DNA from: Exiguobacterium antarcticum DSM 14480
Lineage (GTDB): Bacteria; Bacillota; Bacilli; Exiguobacteriales; Exiguobacteriaceae
Assembly: GCF_000685865.1 (NCBI RefSeq)
Contig: NZ_JMKS01000003.1
Location: 1,679,001-1,743,000 of the forward strand
DNA: 64,000 nucleotides
Direction of reading: 5' to 3'
A program made the position numbers and the translations under genes. The notes beneath the pieces were generated by a model that ran no database searches, was not told the origin of the DNA, and saw nothing but the letters and a program-made list of their open reading frames with translations. Below, in pieces: positions 1 through 8,990 of the stretch. Numbering within the stretch: the stretch's first letter is position 1; each line of letters begins with the position of its first letter.

Positions 1-1074
1 GGCTTCGGCAAACGAGCCGGTCGTCCACCACCAAACAGCAAGTGTCACGATGGCGATGGCGACGACGATTGGAACGAAGATACCAGAAATTCGGTCTGCT
101 TGTCTCTGAATCGGTGCCTTTTCCGTTTGCGCCTGTTCGACGACCCGGATGATGTTCGCAAGCATCGTCTCTTGACCGACTTTGGTCGCTGCAATCAGGA
201 GATGACCATTCGTATTTAACGTCCCTCCGATGACAGCGTCATGAACAGTTTTATGAGCAGGAAGCGGTTCACCGGTCAACATCGATTCATCGAGATAGGC
301 GTCTCCAGAGACGATCACGCCATCAACCGGAATTTTTTGTCCGGGTTTAACGACGAGTTGCATCCCGACTTGGACATGCTCCATCGAGACTTTCCGTTCG
401 ATGCCGTCTTCAAGTACGACAGCATCGGTCGCCTGTAAGGAAAGAAGACTTTTGATGGCGCCGGTCGTTTGTTGTTTGGCCCGATCTTCTAACACTTTTC
501 CCAAAAGGACAAGCGTAATCAGGACGGCACTTGTCTCAAAATAGAGATTTGGCATGAGCGGATGGATCAGCATTTCTGCAATCGAGTAGAAATAAGCCGC
601 GGAAGTTCCGAGTACGACCAAAACATCCATGTTGGCGCTGCCGCTGCGGAGACTCTTATAGGCACCGCTGTAGAAGGGGGCACCGATGATGAACTGGACA
701 GGTGTCGCAAGTGCAAATTGAAGCCACGGATTCATCAGGAACGGCAGATGAAGCGGACTGTTCGGAATATGCGACACCATGCTGAGTAACAAGGGTAACG
801 ACAGTAACGCAGCGATGAAAAACCGATAGAGCATCCGACGATTTTGAACCTGTTCGTGGGGCGTCGTCTTGAGTGTCGCACCGTAACCGACTTTTTTGAT
901 TTTATCAAGGATCACCTGTTCTTCCATCTCGTCCGGTACCGCAATCCGTGCCGTCTCAAGAGGTAAGTTGACGGTCGCTTCGACACCGTCCATCCGGTTC
1001 AAGACTTTTTCGATCCGTGCGGAACAGGCAGCACAGGTCATGCCTTCGATATTCAGTTCAATCGTTTTCGACAT
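1..1074 (-). CDS. copA: Copper-exporting P1B-type ATPase CopA (partial)
   Basis: N-terminal 358 codons of a copper-translocating P-type ATPase; the rest lies beyond the left edge. It would pump Cu(I) out across the cytoplasmic membrane. One heavy-metal-associated domain is seen, with motif GMTCAACS and metal-binding Cys14 and Cys17. Several hydrophobic segments follow, then the actuator-domain loop with LTGEPLP. The phosphorylation motif DKTGT and the CPC membrane motif should lie in the missing part. Bacillus CopA usually has two N-terminal metal domains, so the single one here is a shorter form. Start ATG at 1074-1072 has a good ribosome site (AGGAGGG). It lies 12 bases after csoR, so the two are probably cotranscribed and copper-induced. 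No copZ chaperone gene is present between them. Confidence 0.93.
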   Translation of the reverse strand, partial: MSKTIELNIEGMTCAACSARIEKVLNRMDGVEATVNLPLETARIAVPDEMEEQVILDKIKKVGYGATLKTTPHEQVQNRRMLYRFFIAALLSLPLLLSMVSHIPNSPLHLPFLMNPWLQFALATPVQFIIGAPFYSGAYKSLRSGSANMDVLVVLGTSAAYFYSIAEMLIHPLMPNLYFETSAVLITLVLLGKVLEDRAKQQTTGAIKSLLSLQATDAVVLEDGIERKVSMEHVQVGMQLVVKPGQKIPVDGVIVSGDAYLDESMLTGEPLPAHKTVHDAVIGGTLNTNGHLLIAATKVGQETMLANIIRVVEQAQTEKAPIQRQADRISGIFVPIVVAIAIVTLAVWWWTTGSFAEA

Positions 1075-1086
1075 CAGATTCCCTCC

Positions 1087-1383
1087 TTACTTTTTAAGAC
1101 GAGCGATGACAGCCATCAGTTCGTCGACGTAAACATCGGTCTCTTGTTGCCCGGTTGCCGCGTCATGGAGACACATCTTGACATGACGTTCGATGATTTG
1201 CAGTTCGACCTGGCGTAAAGCCGCTTGAATCGAGGCGGTTTGGGTCAAGATATCGATACAATAGCGATCGTCCGCCACCATATTGGCAATACCACGGACT
1301 TGTCCTTCGATCCGCTTCAAGCGTTTCGTCAAAGCATCCTGCTCTTCAGAGGAGCGGGGGACAAGGGGATGATCATGGTTCAT
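1087..1383 (-). CDS. csoR: Copper-sensing repressor CsoR
   Basis: A 98-residue all-helical repressor of the CsoR/RcnR (DUF156) family, which releases DNA when Cu(I) binds. The ligand set Cys-His-Cys is intact: Cys42 in the RYCIDIL segment, and His67 and Cys71 in ERHVKMCLH. The start was set at the ATG of MNHDHPL because GAGGTG lies at proper spacing; a GTG three codons upstream is also possible. It is the first gene of a csoR-copA operon on the minus strand. The ligand set argues for copper rather than nickel, cobalt, formaldehyde or persulfide sensing, though the last is hard to exclude by eye. Confidence 0.92.
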   Translation of the reverse strand: MNHDHPLVPRSSEEQDALTKRLKRIEGQVRGIANMVADDRYCIDILTQTASIQAALRQVELQIIERHVKMCLHDAATGQQETDVYVDELMAVIARLKK

Positions 1384-1410
1384 GGGGGACACCTCTTTCT
1401 TCTGTAGTAG

Positions 1411-1456
1411 TTGTTATGTGGAGTATATCATATAGGTATAGGGGGTACCAGTATAT
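1411..1456 (-). promoter_or_regulatory. Candidate csoR-copA promoter and CsoR operator
   Basis: Upstream of csoR, the minus strand reads a GC-tract pseudo-palindrome, TACCCCCTATACCTA, directly followed by TATGATATACT, which can serve as a -10 region. CsoR operators in Firmicutes typically combine a G/C run with flanking TA-rich halves that overlap the promoter, so autoregulation by CsoR is inferred. The -35 element is weak. Confidence 0.6.
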
Positions 1457-1466
1457 TGTTTATACC

Positions 1467-1503
1467 TGAAAAACCGCTTCATCCAAAAGGACGAAGCGGA
1501 TCG
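1467..1503 (-). terminator. Intrinsic terminator of the DHA2 exporter gene
   Basis: On the minus strand CCGCTTC pairs with GAAGCGG around a 12-base loop and is followed by TTTTT, 15-20 bases after the stop codon of the exporter. Confidence 0.85.
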
Positions 1504-1517
1504 GATAGACAATCTGC

Positions 1518-3050
1518 TTATTGGTTCGAGACTTGTGGTTTGATGATTTGTTCGTTGAGCGAACGGTTGCTGATGATGTCTTCCGCTTGCGTTGCTCGTT
1601 TGATGAAGAAGGAGAGAAGAAACGCAAGACCGGCGATGAACGTCGAGATGAAGAAAGCGTAGTTGATGCCGTCAAGTGTTGCCTGCATCACGATTTGTTG
1701 TTTCATCGCTGCAGCGGCTTCAGCCGTTGGTTGACTTGTCATATTTTTCGCTGCTTCTTGTGCGAGTTCCGTTCCACGTGTTTTCGCATGAGTCGACATG
1801 ATCGTCACGAGTAGAGCCGTTCCGATTGCACCCGATACTTGTTGCAACGTATTGTTCATCGCAGTACCGTGCGGATAATAACGTGTTGGCAACTGGTTTA
1901 AGCCGTTCGTCGAAACAGGCATCATGACCATCGACATCCCGAACATCCGGAGTGAATAAAGAATGATCAAATGGGTGTAGGTCGTATCCATTTCGAGCTG
2001 ACTGAAGTAATAACTCGTGACGACGGTAATGAATAAACCCGTGATTGCCAGTGGACGTCCACCGATTTTATCAAACAATTTTCCGTTGATCGGCGACATG
2101 ACAGCCATCAAAATCGCACCCGGTAGTAACATCAGACCGGCATCGAGTGGTGAGATACCACGAATCGTCTGGACATAAATCGGGAGCAGCAACATTCCGG
2201 AGAACATCGCGATCGTCACGACCATCGAGATGACGGATGATAAGGCGAACATCGGATACCGGTAAATCTTGAAGTTAAGCATCGGACGTTCCATTTTCAA
2301 TTGACGCGTAATGAAGGTGACGAGTGCGATGACACCGATGACCAGCGCCAGGATGACCTGCAGGCTATCCCAGCCTTTAGAGCCGGCAGAACTAAAGCCG
2401 TACAAAAGACCTCCGAATCCGAACGAAGACAAGACGACGGAAGTAAAGTCGAGTTTCGCATCGGAACGTTCTTTGACGTCCCGGAGTAAAACGACTCCAC
2501 CAACCAGGACAATCAAAGCGATCGGTGTAATGAAGTGGAACAACATCCGCCAATCGTAATGTTCGATGATCCAACCGGAAAGTGTCGGCCCGATAGCTGG
2601 GGCACCCATCATGATAAGACCGAAGAAGCCCATCGCAGTTCCACGTTTTTCAATCGGAAAGCTGACTAACATGACGTTCATCAAAAGCGGCATCATGATC
2701 GCAGATCCTGAAGCCTGGATCATCCGTCCGGCGAGTAGAACCGGGAAAGTATCGGCGAATCCAGCAAGAATCGTCCCGAGCGAGAACAAGGTCATCGCTA
2801 AGATGAACAGACGGCGGACCGAGAATTTTTGAATCAAGAAAGCTGACGTCGGAATTAAAATCCCGTTGACGAGCATGAAACCTGTCGATAACCATTGGAC
2901 CGTCGATGTTTCAATGTTCAGGTCTTTCATGATTGAAGGCAACGCAATGTTAAGTAGTGTGTTATTTAAGAAAGCGATAAAAGCACCGATCATCAGTACG
3001 GCAAGAATGCCGTAAGGGGGACGAGCGGACGTAGATTTTTCGTGTTGCAT
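1518..3050 (-). CDS. DHA2-family multidrug MFS exporter (EmrB/QacA/LmrB type)
   Basis: A 510-residue integral membrane protein of the drug:H+ antiporter-2 family, expected to have 14 membrane segments and export lipophilic or antibiotic compounds. Visible signatures are the N-terminal LNNTLLNIALPSI segment (typical of DHA2 TM1), the TM2-3 loop region, and AGRMIQASGSAIMMPLLMNV with the motif-C-like MMGAPAIGPTLSGWI. The start was set at ATG 3050 (MQHEKSTS) because TAAGGAGGA lies just upstream; an in-frame start 11 codons earlier has no ribosome site. It stands alone between two terminators. No linked regulator is seen. Substrate cannot be read from the sequence. Confidence 0.88.
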   Translation of the reverse strand: MQHEKSTSARPPYGILAVLMIGAFIAFLNNTLLNIALPSIMKDLNIETSTVQWLSTGFMLVNGILIPTSAFLIQKFSVRRLFILAMTLFSLGTILAGFADTFPVLLAGRMIQASGSAIMMPLLMNVMLVSFPIEKRGTAMGFFGLIMMGAPAIGPTLSGWIIEHYDWRMLFHFITPIALIVLVGGVVLLRDVKERSDAKLDFTSVVLSSFGFGGLLYGFSSAGSKGWDSLQVILALVIGVIALVTFITRQLKMERPMLNFKIYRYPMFALSSVISMVVTIAMFSGMLLLPIYVQTIRGISPLDAGLMLLPGAILMAVMSPINGKLFDKIGGRPLAITGLFITVVTSYYFSQLEMDTTYTHLIILYSLRMFGMSMVMMPVSTNGLNQLPTRYYPHGTAMNNTLQQVSGAIGTALLVTIMSTHAKTRGTELAQEAAKNMTSQPTAEAAAAMKQQIVMQATLDGINYAFFISTFIAGLAFLLSFFIKRATQAEDIISNRSLNEQIIKPQVSNQ

Positions 3051-3083
3051 GGTATTCCTCCTTAATGAACTAACAGTACACAA

Positions 3084-3130
3084 TTCTATACGGTCGTTAT
3101 ATCTGTTGTCTATCTTAATCTGATTTAGCT
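3084..3130 (-). promoter_or_regulatory. Candidate promoter of the DHA2 exporter
   Basis: The minus strand shows TAGACA, 16 bases, then TATAGA. The interval carries a near-palindrome built on TATA halves around CGACCG, which could be a TetR- or MarR-type operator. Only spacing and symmetry support this. Confidence 0.35.
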
Positions 3131-3211
3131 TGAATTACAAACATTAATAGCTAAGAAAGGTAATTTTATTTGTTGTGAACAAGATGGAGCTCGATTGAAT
3201 TGGCTCCGATC

Positions 3212-3264
3212 AAAAAAATATCCCTTCTGGCTGTTTGATGACAACAGGCAGAAGGGATTTTTTT
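3212..3264. terminator. Bidirectional terminator downstream of ytxJ
   Basis: A long hairpin: AAATATCCCTTCTG pairs with CAGAAGGGATTTTT, and inner CTGTT pairs with AACAG. It has T runs on both strands. It ends the minus-strand dehydrogenase-ALS-ytxJ operon. Confidence 0.85.
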
Positions 3265-3280
3265 AGAAAACAGAAACGGC

Positions 3281-3607
3281 TTAACCAACATGCGTTTTTA
3301 AAGCGTCCGTCGTAATGTCGTAATGGGACGTCGTCCAAACGGCCCGACCATCCTGAACGAACAAGACTTGTGGCGATTCATGTCGGACGTTGTAGTGTTC
3401 CGCGATATGGTTCGATAACGTCCGTGCTTCTTGGATTAACAAGTAGGCGGTCGGAATCGATGTCGTATCGGCGTATTTCGTATACTCGGAAAAACCAGCC
3501 GAACTGATCGGACATGTCGTACTGTGTTTACAGATGACAAACGTGGTGTGTTCGGAAACGAATTGATCAAAGTCAGAAATCGATTGTAATTTTCGTAGTT
3601 GTGTCAT
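3281..3607 (-). CDS. ytxJ: Bacillithiol-system redox protein YtxJ
   Basis: A 108-residue thioredoxin-fold protein of the YtxJ family, known as a monothiol bacilliredoxin-like protein in bacillithiol-producing Firmicutes. The family motif KHSTTCPIS is present, with one conserved Cys in TCPIS. The start was placed at MTQLRKL (ATG 3607-3605), because GGAGG precedes it at good spacing; an ATG 11 codons upstream lacks one and overlaps the previous gene. It is the last gene of a three-gene operon, starting four bases after the stop of the acetolactate-synthase-like gene. Presence suggests that the organism makes bacillithiol (inference). Confidence 0.85.
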   Translation of the reverse strand: MTQLRKLQSISDFDQFVSEHTTFVICKHSTTCPISSAGFSEYTKYADTTSIPTAYLLIQEARTLSNHIAEHYNVRHESPQVLFVQDGRAVWTTSHYDITTDALKTHVG

Positions 3608-3611
3608 TTTA

Positions 3612-5237
3612 TCATCCTCCATAAGTCCGTAAACGGTCACTTAACTTCAGATTCTCCCTGTAATCGACGGGACAGTCAATCAAAACGGGTCCGTCACTCG
3701 TAAAAGCTTGCTTGAGACAAGCGGCAAGCGTCCCATGTTCGCCGACACGAAGACCAAGGGCGCCAAAGGCGACAGCCAGTTGAACAAGATCGGGATTATC
3801 AAACTCGATGTAGGGTGCCCGACCGTATGCTTGCTGCTGTTTCCATTCAATTAGTCCGTACGTCCCGTCGCGCCAGATGATGACGACGATTGGAAGTTTC
3901 AAGCGAACGGCGGTCTCGAGATCTTGACCGTTCATCAAGAAGGCACCGTCTCCGGAGGCGCACAAGATACGGCGTTCCGGATAAAGTAATTTAGCGGCAA
4001 CCGCACTTGATAATCCGTACCCCATCGAAGAAAACCCGTTAGAGATGAACAGTTGGTTGGGACGTGTCGTCTGGAAATGCCGTCCGAGCCATACTTTATG
4101 TGCACCGACATCGGAAAAAATAATCCCGTCTTCACCGGTCGCCTGTTCGAGTTCCCGGACGATGCTTTGCGGGTGGAGGGGAAGGGCCATCGAATACGTC
4201 GCTTGGATTTCCTGACGCAAGCGATCGCGATCCTGTTGCCATCCGGTCCAAGCACGGTTCGGGACATCTCCGGACAGCAACTGTAACGTGTCCGGTAACG
4301 AACCAATCAGATTAGCGACGACCGGATAAAATTGATCGATTTCATGTTGATTCGTATCGATATGCAGGACCGGTGTCCGGTTCGGATTCCACTTTGAAGG
4401 TGGCAATTCGGTGATGTCATAGCCGATGGCAATGATTAAATCACTTTGGTCAAGAATCCGTTGATTGTAGTCGGCATTCGGTAAACCGATCGTATGGGCT
4501 GCCAGTTGGTGGAACGATGAGATTGTTCCTTTGCCCATCATCGTCTCGACGACTGGAGCCCCTAAACGTTCGACAAAGAGACGGAAAGCGTCCGTCGCAC
4601 CACTTCGGTTGATTCCGAACCCGGCAATCACGACCGGTTTGGTCGCTTGTTCGATCTGACGCAAGACGGCGCTATCCTTGACGGACGTCGGATGGAGGAA
4701 GGTTGGGGCACTATCGCGTAAGACAGGTGTTTTCGCGTCGACATCGGACTTCGCGATATCTTCCGGGAAGGACAGATGTGTCGCGCCCGGTTTTTCAGAA
4801 GCAGCCTGAGCAAATGCTTGCCGGACGACTTCTGAAATGATTTCACCGGAAGCAATCGACGTACTCGATTTTGTGATGGGGCGATACATCTCAACTAAAT
4901 CAAACATCTGGTGGGAGGCCTTATGTTGGCGCCATGTCGCCCCTTGGCCGGTAATCGCGACGACAGGGGAATGATCCATCGTTGCACTGGCGATTCCCGT
5001 CATCATGTTCGTTGCGCCAGGACCGAGTGTCGACAAACAAACGCCGGGGCGTCCGCTTAACCGTCCGAACATCGAGGCCATGAAGGCCGCATTGGTTTCG
5101 TGACGTGTCGTGATGAATGTGATGTCTGACTTACTGATTGCTTCGAGTAACGTGATGTTTTCTTCACCAGGAACACCAAAGATATGCGTGACCCCTTCAG
5201 CTTCTAGACACTGGACAAATCGTTCGGCGGCGTTCAT
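3612..5237 (-). CDS. Acetolactate-synthase-like ThDP enzyme
   Basis: A 541-residue thiamine-diphosphate enzyme of the acetolactate synthase large-subunit type, which condenses two pyruvates to acetolactate. The N-terminal pyrimidine-binding domain carries HIFGVPGEEN with the catalytic Glu in PGEE (residue 25 or 26). A central domain has VIAGFGINRSGA. The C-terminal diphosphate-binding domain has the GDGAFLMNGQDLETA motif. Length fits catabolic AlsS-type enzymes. The start overlaps the stop of the upstream dehydrogenase by four bases (ATGA), showing translational coupling. No alsD decarboxylase, ilvN or ilvC is nearby, so the role in acetoin or branched-chain synthesis is unproven. A different 2-oxoacid substrate is possible given the aldehyde dehydrogenase partner. 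Confidence 0.78.
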   Translation of the reverse strand: MNAAERFVQCLEAEGVTHIFGVPGEENITLLEAISKSDITFITTRHETNAAFMASMFGRLSGRPGVCLSTLGPGATNMMTGIASATMDHSPVVAITGQGATWRQHKASHQMFDLVEMYRPITKSSTSIASGEIISEVVRQAFAQAASEKPGATHLSFPEDIAKSDVDAKTPVLRDSAPTFLHPTSVKDSAVLRQIEQATKPVVIAGFGINRSGATDAFRLFVERLGAPVVETMMGKGTISSFHQLAAHTIGLPNADYNQRILDQSDLIIAIGYDITELPPSKWNPNRTPVLHIDTNQHEIDQFYPVVANLIGSLPDTLQLLSGDVPNRAWTGWQQDRDRLRQEIQATYSMALPLHPQSIVRELEQATGEDGIIFSDVGAHKVWLGRHFQTTRPNQLFISNGFSSMGYGLSSAVAAKLLYPERRILCASGDGAFLMNGQDLETAVRLKLPIVVIIWRDGTYGLIEWKQQQAYGRAPYIEFDNPDLVQLAVAFGALGLRVGEHGTLAACLKQAFTSDGPVLIDCPVDYRENLKLSDRLRTYGG

Positions 5238-6673
5238 TGGTCAAGACCGCCGATTGAGACATACTTCGTTTCAAGATAAGCCTCGAGCCCTTCGGATCCA
5301 CCTTCGCGACCGACCCCTGACTGTTTCATCCCTCCGAATGGTGCTTGAGCGGCGGACGGCACACCGTCATTCCAACCGACGATGCCGTAGTCGAGATGTT
5401 CAATCGCCCGGAATGCCCGTGCGTAGTTGTTCGTGAAGACATAAGAAGCAAGACCAAACGGTGTTTGGTTGGCATAGTGGACGGCTTCTTCGTCCGAACT
5501 GACACGTTGGACAGGTGCGACCGGACCAAACGTCTCTTCGTTCATGATCAACATCTGTGGTGTGACGTCAGCGAGGACGGTTGCTTCATAATAATAGACG
5601 TCTTGTTCCTCGTCTGCGTGTCCCGCTCCACCGGTGACGATACGGGCTCCGGCAGACGTTGCGTCATCCACATGTTTTTTGACTTTTTCGTAACCGGCCT
5701 TGTTGATCATCGGACCGATTTTCGTTTCACGATCGAGCCCGTTTCCGGTTTTGAGTTTCGCCGTTTCCTGTCCTAACTTCTCGACGAAGGCGTCATAAAT
5801 CGAATCCGAGACATAAATCCGGTTTCCGCAGACACATGTTTGACCACCATTACGGAACTTTGATTTGATCGTTTCCGCGACGGCAAGATCGAGGTCACAA
5901 TCATCAAAGACGAGAATCGGGGCATGTCCACCGAGTTCAAGTGACATCGCTTTGATCGTCTCGGCGCCTTGTGCCATCAACGTCCGACCGACTTCCGTCG
6001 AACCGGTGAACGTAATCTTATCCACGTGTGGATGCGTGGCGAGTGATTCCCCTAAATCCTTCCCACTGCCGGTCACGGCATTGACGACCCCGTCCGGAAT
6101 CCCAACTTCCTGACAGAGTTCAAGTAGCCGCAGTGCCGTCAGTGGAGTCGCTGTCGGTGGCTTCAGGACAAACGTACAGCCGGCGACGAGTGCCGGTGCT
6201 AACTTCCGCGTAATCATCGCAGCCGGGAAATTCCAGGGGGTAATCGCAGCAACGACACCGATTGGTTGCTGGATGACATGGAGCCGTTTGTTTGTATCGT
6301 GCGTTGGAATGATCCGACCGTAAGCCCGTTTTCCTTCTTCTGCAAACCATTTGACGAAGTTTGCCGCATATTCGACTTCGCCTTCCGACTCAGCGAGCGG
6401 TTTCCCCATCTCGAGTGTCATCAAGCGGGCCAATTCATCCTTTTTCTCAAGCATTTTTGCATACAACTTCTCAAGGAGAGCAGCCCGGTCATAGACAGTT
6501 CGTTTGGACCAAGCGGGAAAGGCAGCATGCGCCGCCTCGACCGCGTCGTTGACATCTGAACTCGTCCCATTTGGTACGCTACCAACGATTTCCCCGGTCG
6601 CTGGATTTTTTACATCCGTTCGTTCCCGTTGATGATCGAGCCATTGTCCATTAATTAAAAACTGTCCGTCCAT
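5234..6673 (-). CDS. gabD: NAD(P)-dependent succinate-semialdehyde dehydrogenase (GabD type)
   Basis: A 479-residue aldehyde dehydrogenase of the succinate-semialdehyde group, which oxidises an aldehyde to the acid. The oxyanion Asn sits in TPWNFPAAM, the general base in LELGGHAP, and the catalytic Cys in GGQTCVCGNR. The cofactor loop FTGSTEVGRT is present. Full length, ending with FGGMKQSGVGREGG and the tail YLETKYVSIGG. ATG 6673 has AAGGGGGA upstream. It is first in an operon with the acetolactate-synthase-like gene (four-base overlap) and ytxJ. No gabT transaminase is adjacent, so the physiological aldehyde is not certain. Confidence 0.85.
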   Translation of the reverse strand: MDGQFLINGQWLDHQRERTDVKNPATGEIVGSVPNGTSSDVNDAVEAAHAAFPAWSKRTVYDRAALLEKLYAKMLEKKDELARLMTLEMGKPLAESEGEVEYAANFVKWFAEEGKRAYGRIIPTHDTNKRLHVIQQPIGVVAAITPWNFPAAMITRKLAPALVAGCTFVLKPPTATPLTALRLLELCQEVGIPDGVVNAVTGSGKDLGESLATHPHVDKITFTGSTEVGRTLMAQGAETIKAMSLELGGHAPILVFDDCDLDLAVAETIKSKFRNGGQTCVCGNRIYVSDSIYDAFVEKLGQETAKLKTGNGLDRETKIGPMINKAGYEKVKKHVDDATSAGARIVTGGAGHADEEQDVYYYEATVLADVTPQMLIMNEETFGPVAPVQRVSSDEEAVHYANQTPFGLASYVFTNNYARAFRAIEHLDYGIVGWNDGVPSAAQAPFGGMKQSGVGREGGSEGLEAYLETKYVSIGGLDQ

Positions 6674-6881
6674 CTTACAAAATCCCCCTTTTTTATTCGC
6701 ATTGTTAAGGATATACCCGAAGTTTGAAAAAAAGATTCGCTTTTCTGAAAAAGGTTGTGCAAAAGGCTAGAAATTGTCCGATAAACAGTGTAGGATAATT
6801 CAGTAAATGTAATGTATTTTCTATTGAATAATTTGATGACAAACGAATGAGTTAAACGGATGTAAAGTAACGGAATGTATG
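6674..6881. other. Intergenic region, AT-rich, between divergent genes
   Basis: About 200 bases upstream of the GabD-type gene, before the alpha-glucosidase promoter. It should contain the minus-strand promoter of the gabD operon, but no convincing -35/-10 pair or operator could be assigned by eye. No small gene is evident. Confidence 0.4.
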
Positions 6882-6949
6882 TGGAAACGTTGACATTCCA
6901 ACTCGGTTTGATAAGATGAATATAGGGTAATTGCGCAATCGGTTGCGCT
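6882..6949 (+). promoter_or_regulatory. malL-type promoter with cre site and LacI-family operator
   Basis: TTGACA (6890-6895), 16 bases, TAAGAT (6912-6917) form a sigma-A promoter. TGGAAACGTTGACA at 6882-6895 matches the CcpA cre consensus with one mismatch and covers the -35. Just downstream of the start point, GCGCAA-TCGG-TTGCGC (6933-6948) is a perfect inverted repeat of the LacI/GalR type. Together they predict glucose repression plus induction by a sugar-responsive repressor encoded elsewhere. Confidence 0.7.
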
Positions 6950-7041
6950 TAAACGAAATCAATCGATGATTCATATAAAACATCAAGAAATACTATAAAA
7001 AACGGACAACAAAGACTGAAATACGAGAGGATTTATCCACA

Positions 7042-8742
7042 ATGACACAAATGATACCACGCCATGAAACGGCACAAAAAACACTCACACGAGCTTGGTG
7101 GAAAGAGGCAGTTGCTTACCAAATCTATCCGCGCAGCTTTTATGATGCAAACAATGATGGAATCGGCGATATCCCGGGTATCATTGCCAAGTTGGATTAT
7201 CTAAAAGATCTCGGAGTCGATGTATTATGGATTTGTCCGATGTTCAAATCACCGAATGATGACAATGGATATGACATCAGTGATTATGAAGACATCATGG
7301 ATGAATTCGGAACGATGGCCGATTTTGATTTGTTAATGGAAGAAGCACATAAACGTGACATTAAAGTATTACTCGATTTAGTCGTCAACCACACGTCGGA
7401 TGAACACCCGTGGTTCCTCGAGTCACGTTCGTCAAAAGAGAATGACAAACGGGACTGGTACATCTGGAAGGATGCCGTCAACGGCGGGGAGCCAAACAAC
7501 TGGGAAAGTATCTTTGGTGGGTCGGCTTGGGAATACGATAAAAAAACGGAACAGTATTTCTTACACGTCTTCTCACGTCGCCAGCCGGATTTGAACTGGC
7601 AGAACAAGGACATGCGTCAAGCGGTCTACACGATGATCAATTGGTGGCTCGACAAAGGCGTGGACGGTTTCCGGATCGATGCGATCAGTCACATCAACAA
7701 GGATCAATCTTATGCTGACTTACCGAATCCACTCGGTATGCCCCATGTGCCTTCGTTTGAGATGCACATGAACGTCGAAGGAATTCATGAATACCTCGAA
7801 GAATTGAAAAACGAGACGTTTTCGAAATACGACATCATGACGGTCGGTGAAGCGAACGGTGTGACGCCGGAAGAAGCCGATCTCTGGGTCGGAGAAGAAA
7901 ACGGGAAGATGAACATGGTCTTCCAGTTCGAGCACATGGATTTGTGGCGCGCCGATGCTGAAAAAGGTGTCGACGTCGTCAAGCTGAAACAAGTGTTGAC
8001 GAAATGGCAAAAAGGACTCGAAGAGACGGGCTGGAACGCCTTGTATCTCGAAAACCATGACAAAGTCCGTTCCGTTTCACTCTGGGGCGATGAAGGACAG
8101 TACTGGAAACAAAGTGCGAAGTCACTTGCGATGATGTATTTCTTCATGCAAGGGACACCGTTCATCTACCAAGGGCAGGAAATCGGGATGACGAACGTGC
8201 AGTTCCCGGATATCTCGGATTATGATGACGTCGCGACAAAAAACATGTACAACATGCAACTCGCGTCAGGGAAAACACATCAAGAAATCATGGAAGTCAT
8301 CTGGAATTCGTCGCGTGACAATTCCCGGACTCCGATGCAGTGGACGAATGAGAAAAATGGTGGATTCTCTGAACAATCCCCATGGTTCGGTGTCAATCCG
8401 AACTTTGCCGACATTAATGTCGCGTCACAGCAAACTGACGAAGATTCGATTCTCAACTTCTATAAACGGATGATTCAGATTCGGAAGATGGAAGAAACGT
8501 TGATCTACGGGGAATACGACTTGATTCTTCCGGAAGACACAAAAGTCTACGCGTACACGCGGACACTTGGGAACGAACAGTTCCTGATCGTCACGAACTT
8601 AAAAGATGAAGTGGCGGAAGTCGATACGGACATCATTCTCCATGCGGACAACATCATGTTAGGTAACTACGAGACGACACATCACGAAGGAACAGAACTT
8701 GTTCTTCAGCCGTTTGAAGCACGTCTGTACCGCGTACGATAA
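7042..8742 (+). CDS. malL: Alpha-glucosidase / oligo-1,6-glucosidase, GH13
   Basis: A 566-residue cytoplasmic glycoside hydrolase of family 13, oligo-1,6-glucosidase/alpha-glucosidase subgroup, which releases glucose from short alpha-glucosides. Four conserved regions are visible: DLVVNHTSDEH (112-122), GFRIDAISHI with nucleophile Asp213, TVGEANG with acid Glu270, and YLENHD with Asp340. No signal peptide is seen. The start ATG follows GAGAGGATT. It is monocistronic. A CcpA-type cre and a LacI-type operator in its promoter indicate catabolite control. No transporter or regulator lies next to it, so its sugar is presumably imported by a system elsewhere. Trehalose-6-phosphate hydrolase is a related alternative but less likely. 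Confidence 0.9.
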   Translation: MTQMIPRHETAQKTLTRAWWKEAVAYQIYPRSFYDANNDGIGDIPGIIAKLDYLKDLGVDVLWICPMFKSPNDDNGYDISDYEDIMDEFGTMADFDLLMEEAHKRDIKVLLDLVVNHTSDEHPWFLESRSSKENDKRDWYIWKDAVNGGEPNNWESIFGGSAWEYDKKTEQYFLHVFSRRQPDLNWQNKDMRQAVYTMINWWLDKGVDGFRIDAISHINKDQSYADLPNPLGMPHVPSFEMHMNVEGIHEYLEELKNETFSKYDIMTVGEANGVTPEEADLWVGEENGKMNMVFQFEHMDLWRADAEKGVDVVKLKQVLTKWQKGLEETGWNALYLENHDKVRSVSLWGDEGQYWKQSAKSLAMMYFFMQGTPFIYQGQEIGMTNVQFPDISDYDDVATKNMYNMQLASGKTHQEIMEVIWNSSRDNSRTPMQWTNEKNGGFSEQSPWFGVNPNFADINVASQQTDEDSILNFYKRMIQIRKMEETLIYGEYDLILPEDTKVYAYTRTLGNEQFLIVTNLKDEVAEVDTDIILHADNIMLGNYETTHHEGTELVLQPFEARLYRVR

Positions 8743-8760
8743 AACTAACGGACCAACTCA

Positions 8761-8915
8761 AAAAGGAATCACTCTTTTCTGCACGTACTTTCCTCAGGCG
8801 AGACACAAGCTAGTTTTCCTGCCATCCGGCAGGAAAGCGGGTCTTGTTTGTCTCTGACAGCGCAAGCAGGCTTGCGCTTTCTCCTGTAGGAGTCGTGAAG
8901 GGGGTGATTCCTTTT
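8761..8915 (-). repeat. Dispersed structured repeat, copy 1
   Basis: A 155-bp element bounded by AAAAGGAATCAC and GTGATTCCTTTT. On the minus strand it carries the shared core: CTCCTACAGGA, an arm AGCGCAAG/CTTGCGCT, GTCAGAGACA, an arm TTTCCTGCC/GGCAGGAAA, then CTTGTGTCTCGCCTGAGGAAAG. Same family as copies at 11115, 25124 and 38549. It sits between malL and the next gene and may act as a terminator for malL, which has no other hairpin. Confidence 0.8.
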
Positions 8916-8990
8916 GCTGTGGCGAAAAAAGAAATCAAGAAGATGCAGGACAGAAGAAAATCGTGTACGCTAGACGATGAGGTGATAGAA

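Noticed and set aside
8844-8990. N-terminal extension of the DUF1934 gene
   Set aside because: It would translate through the palindromic repeat element; the GTG at 8991 has a proper ribosome site and starts at the domain boundary.
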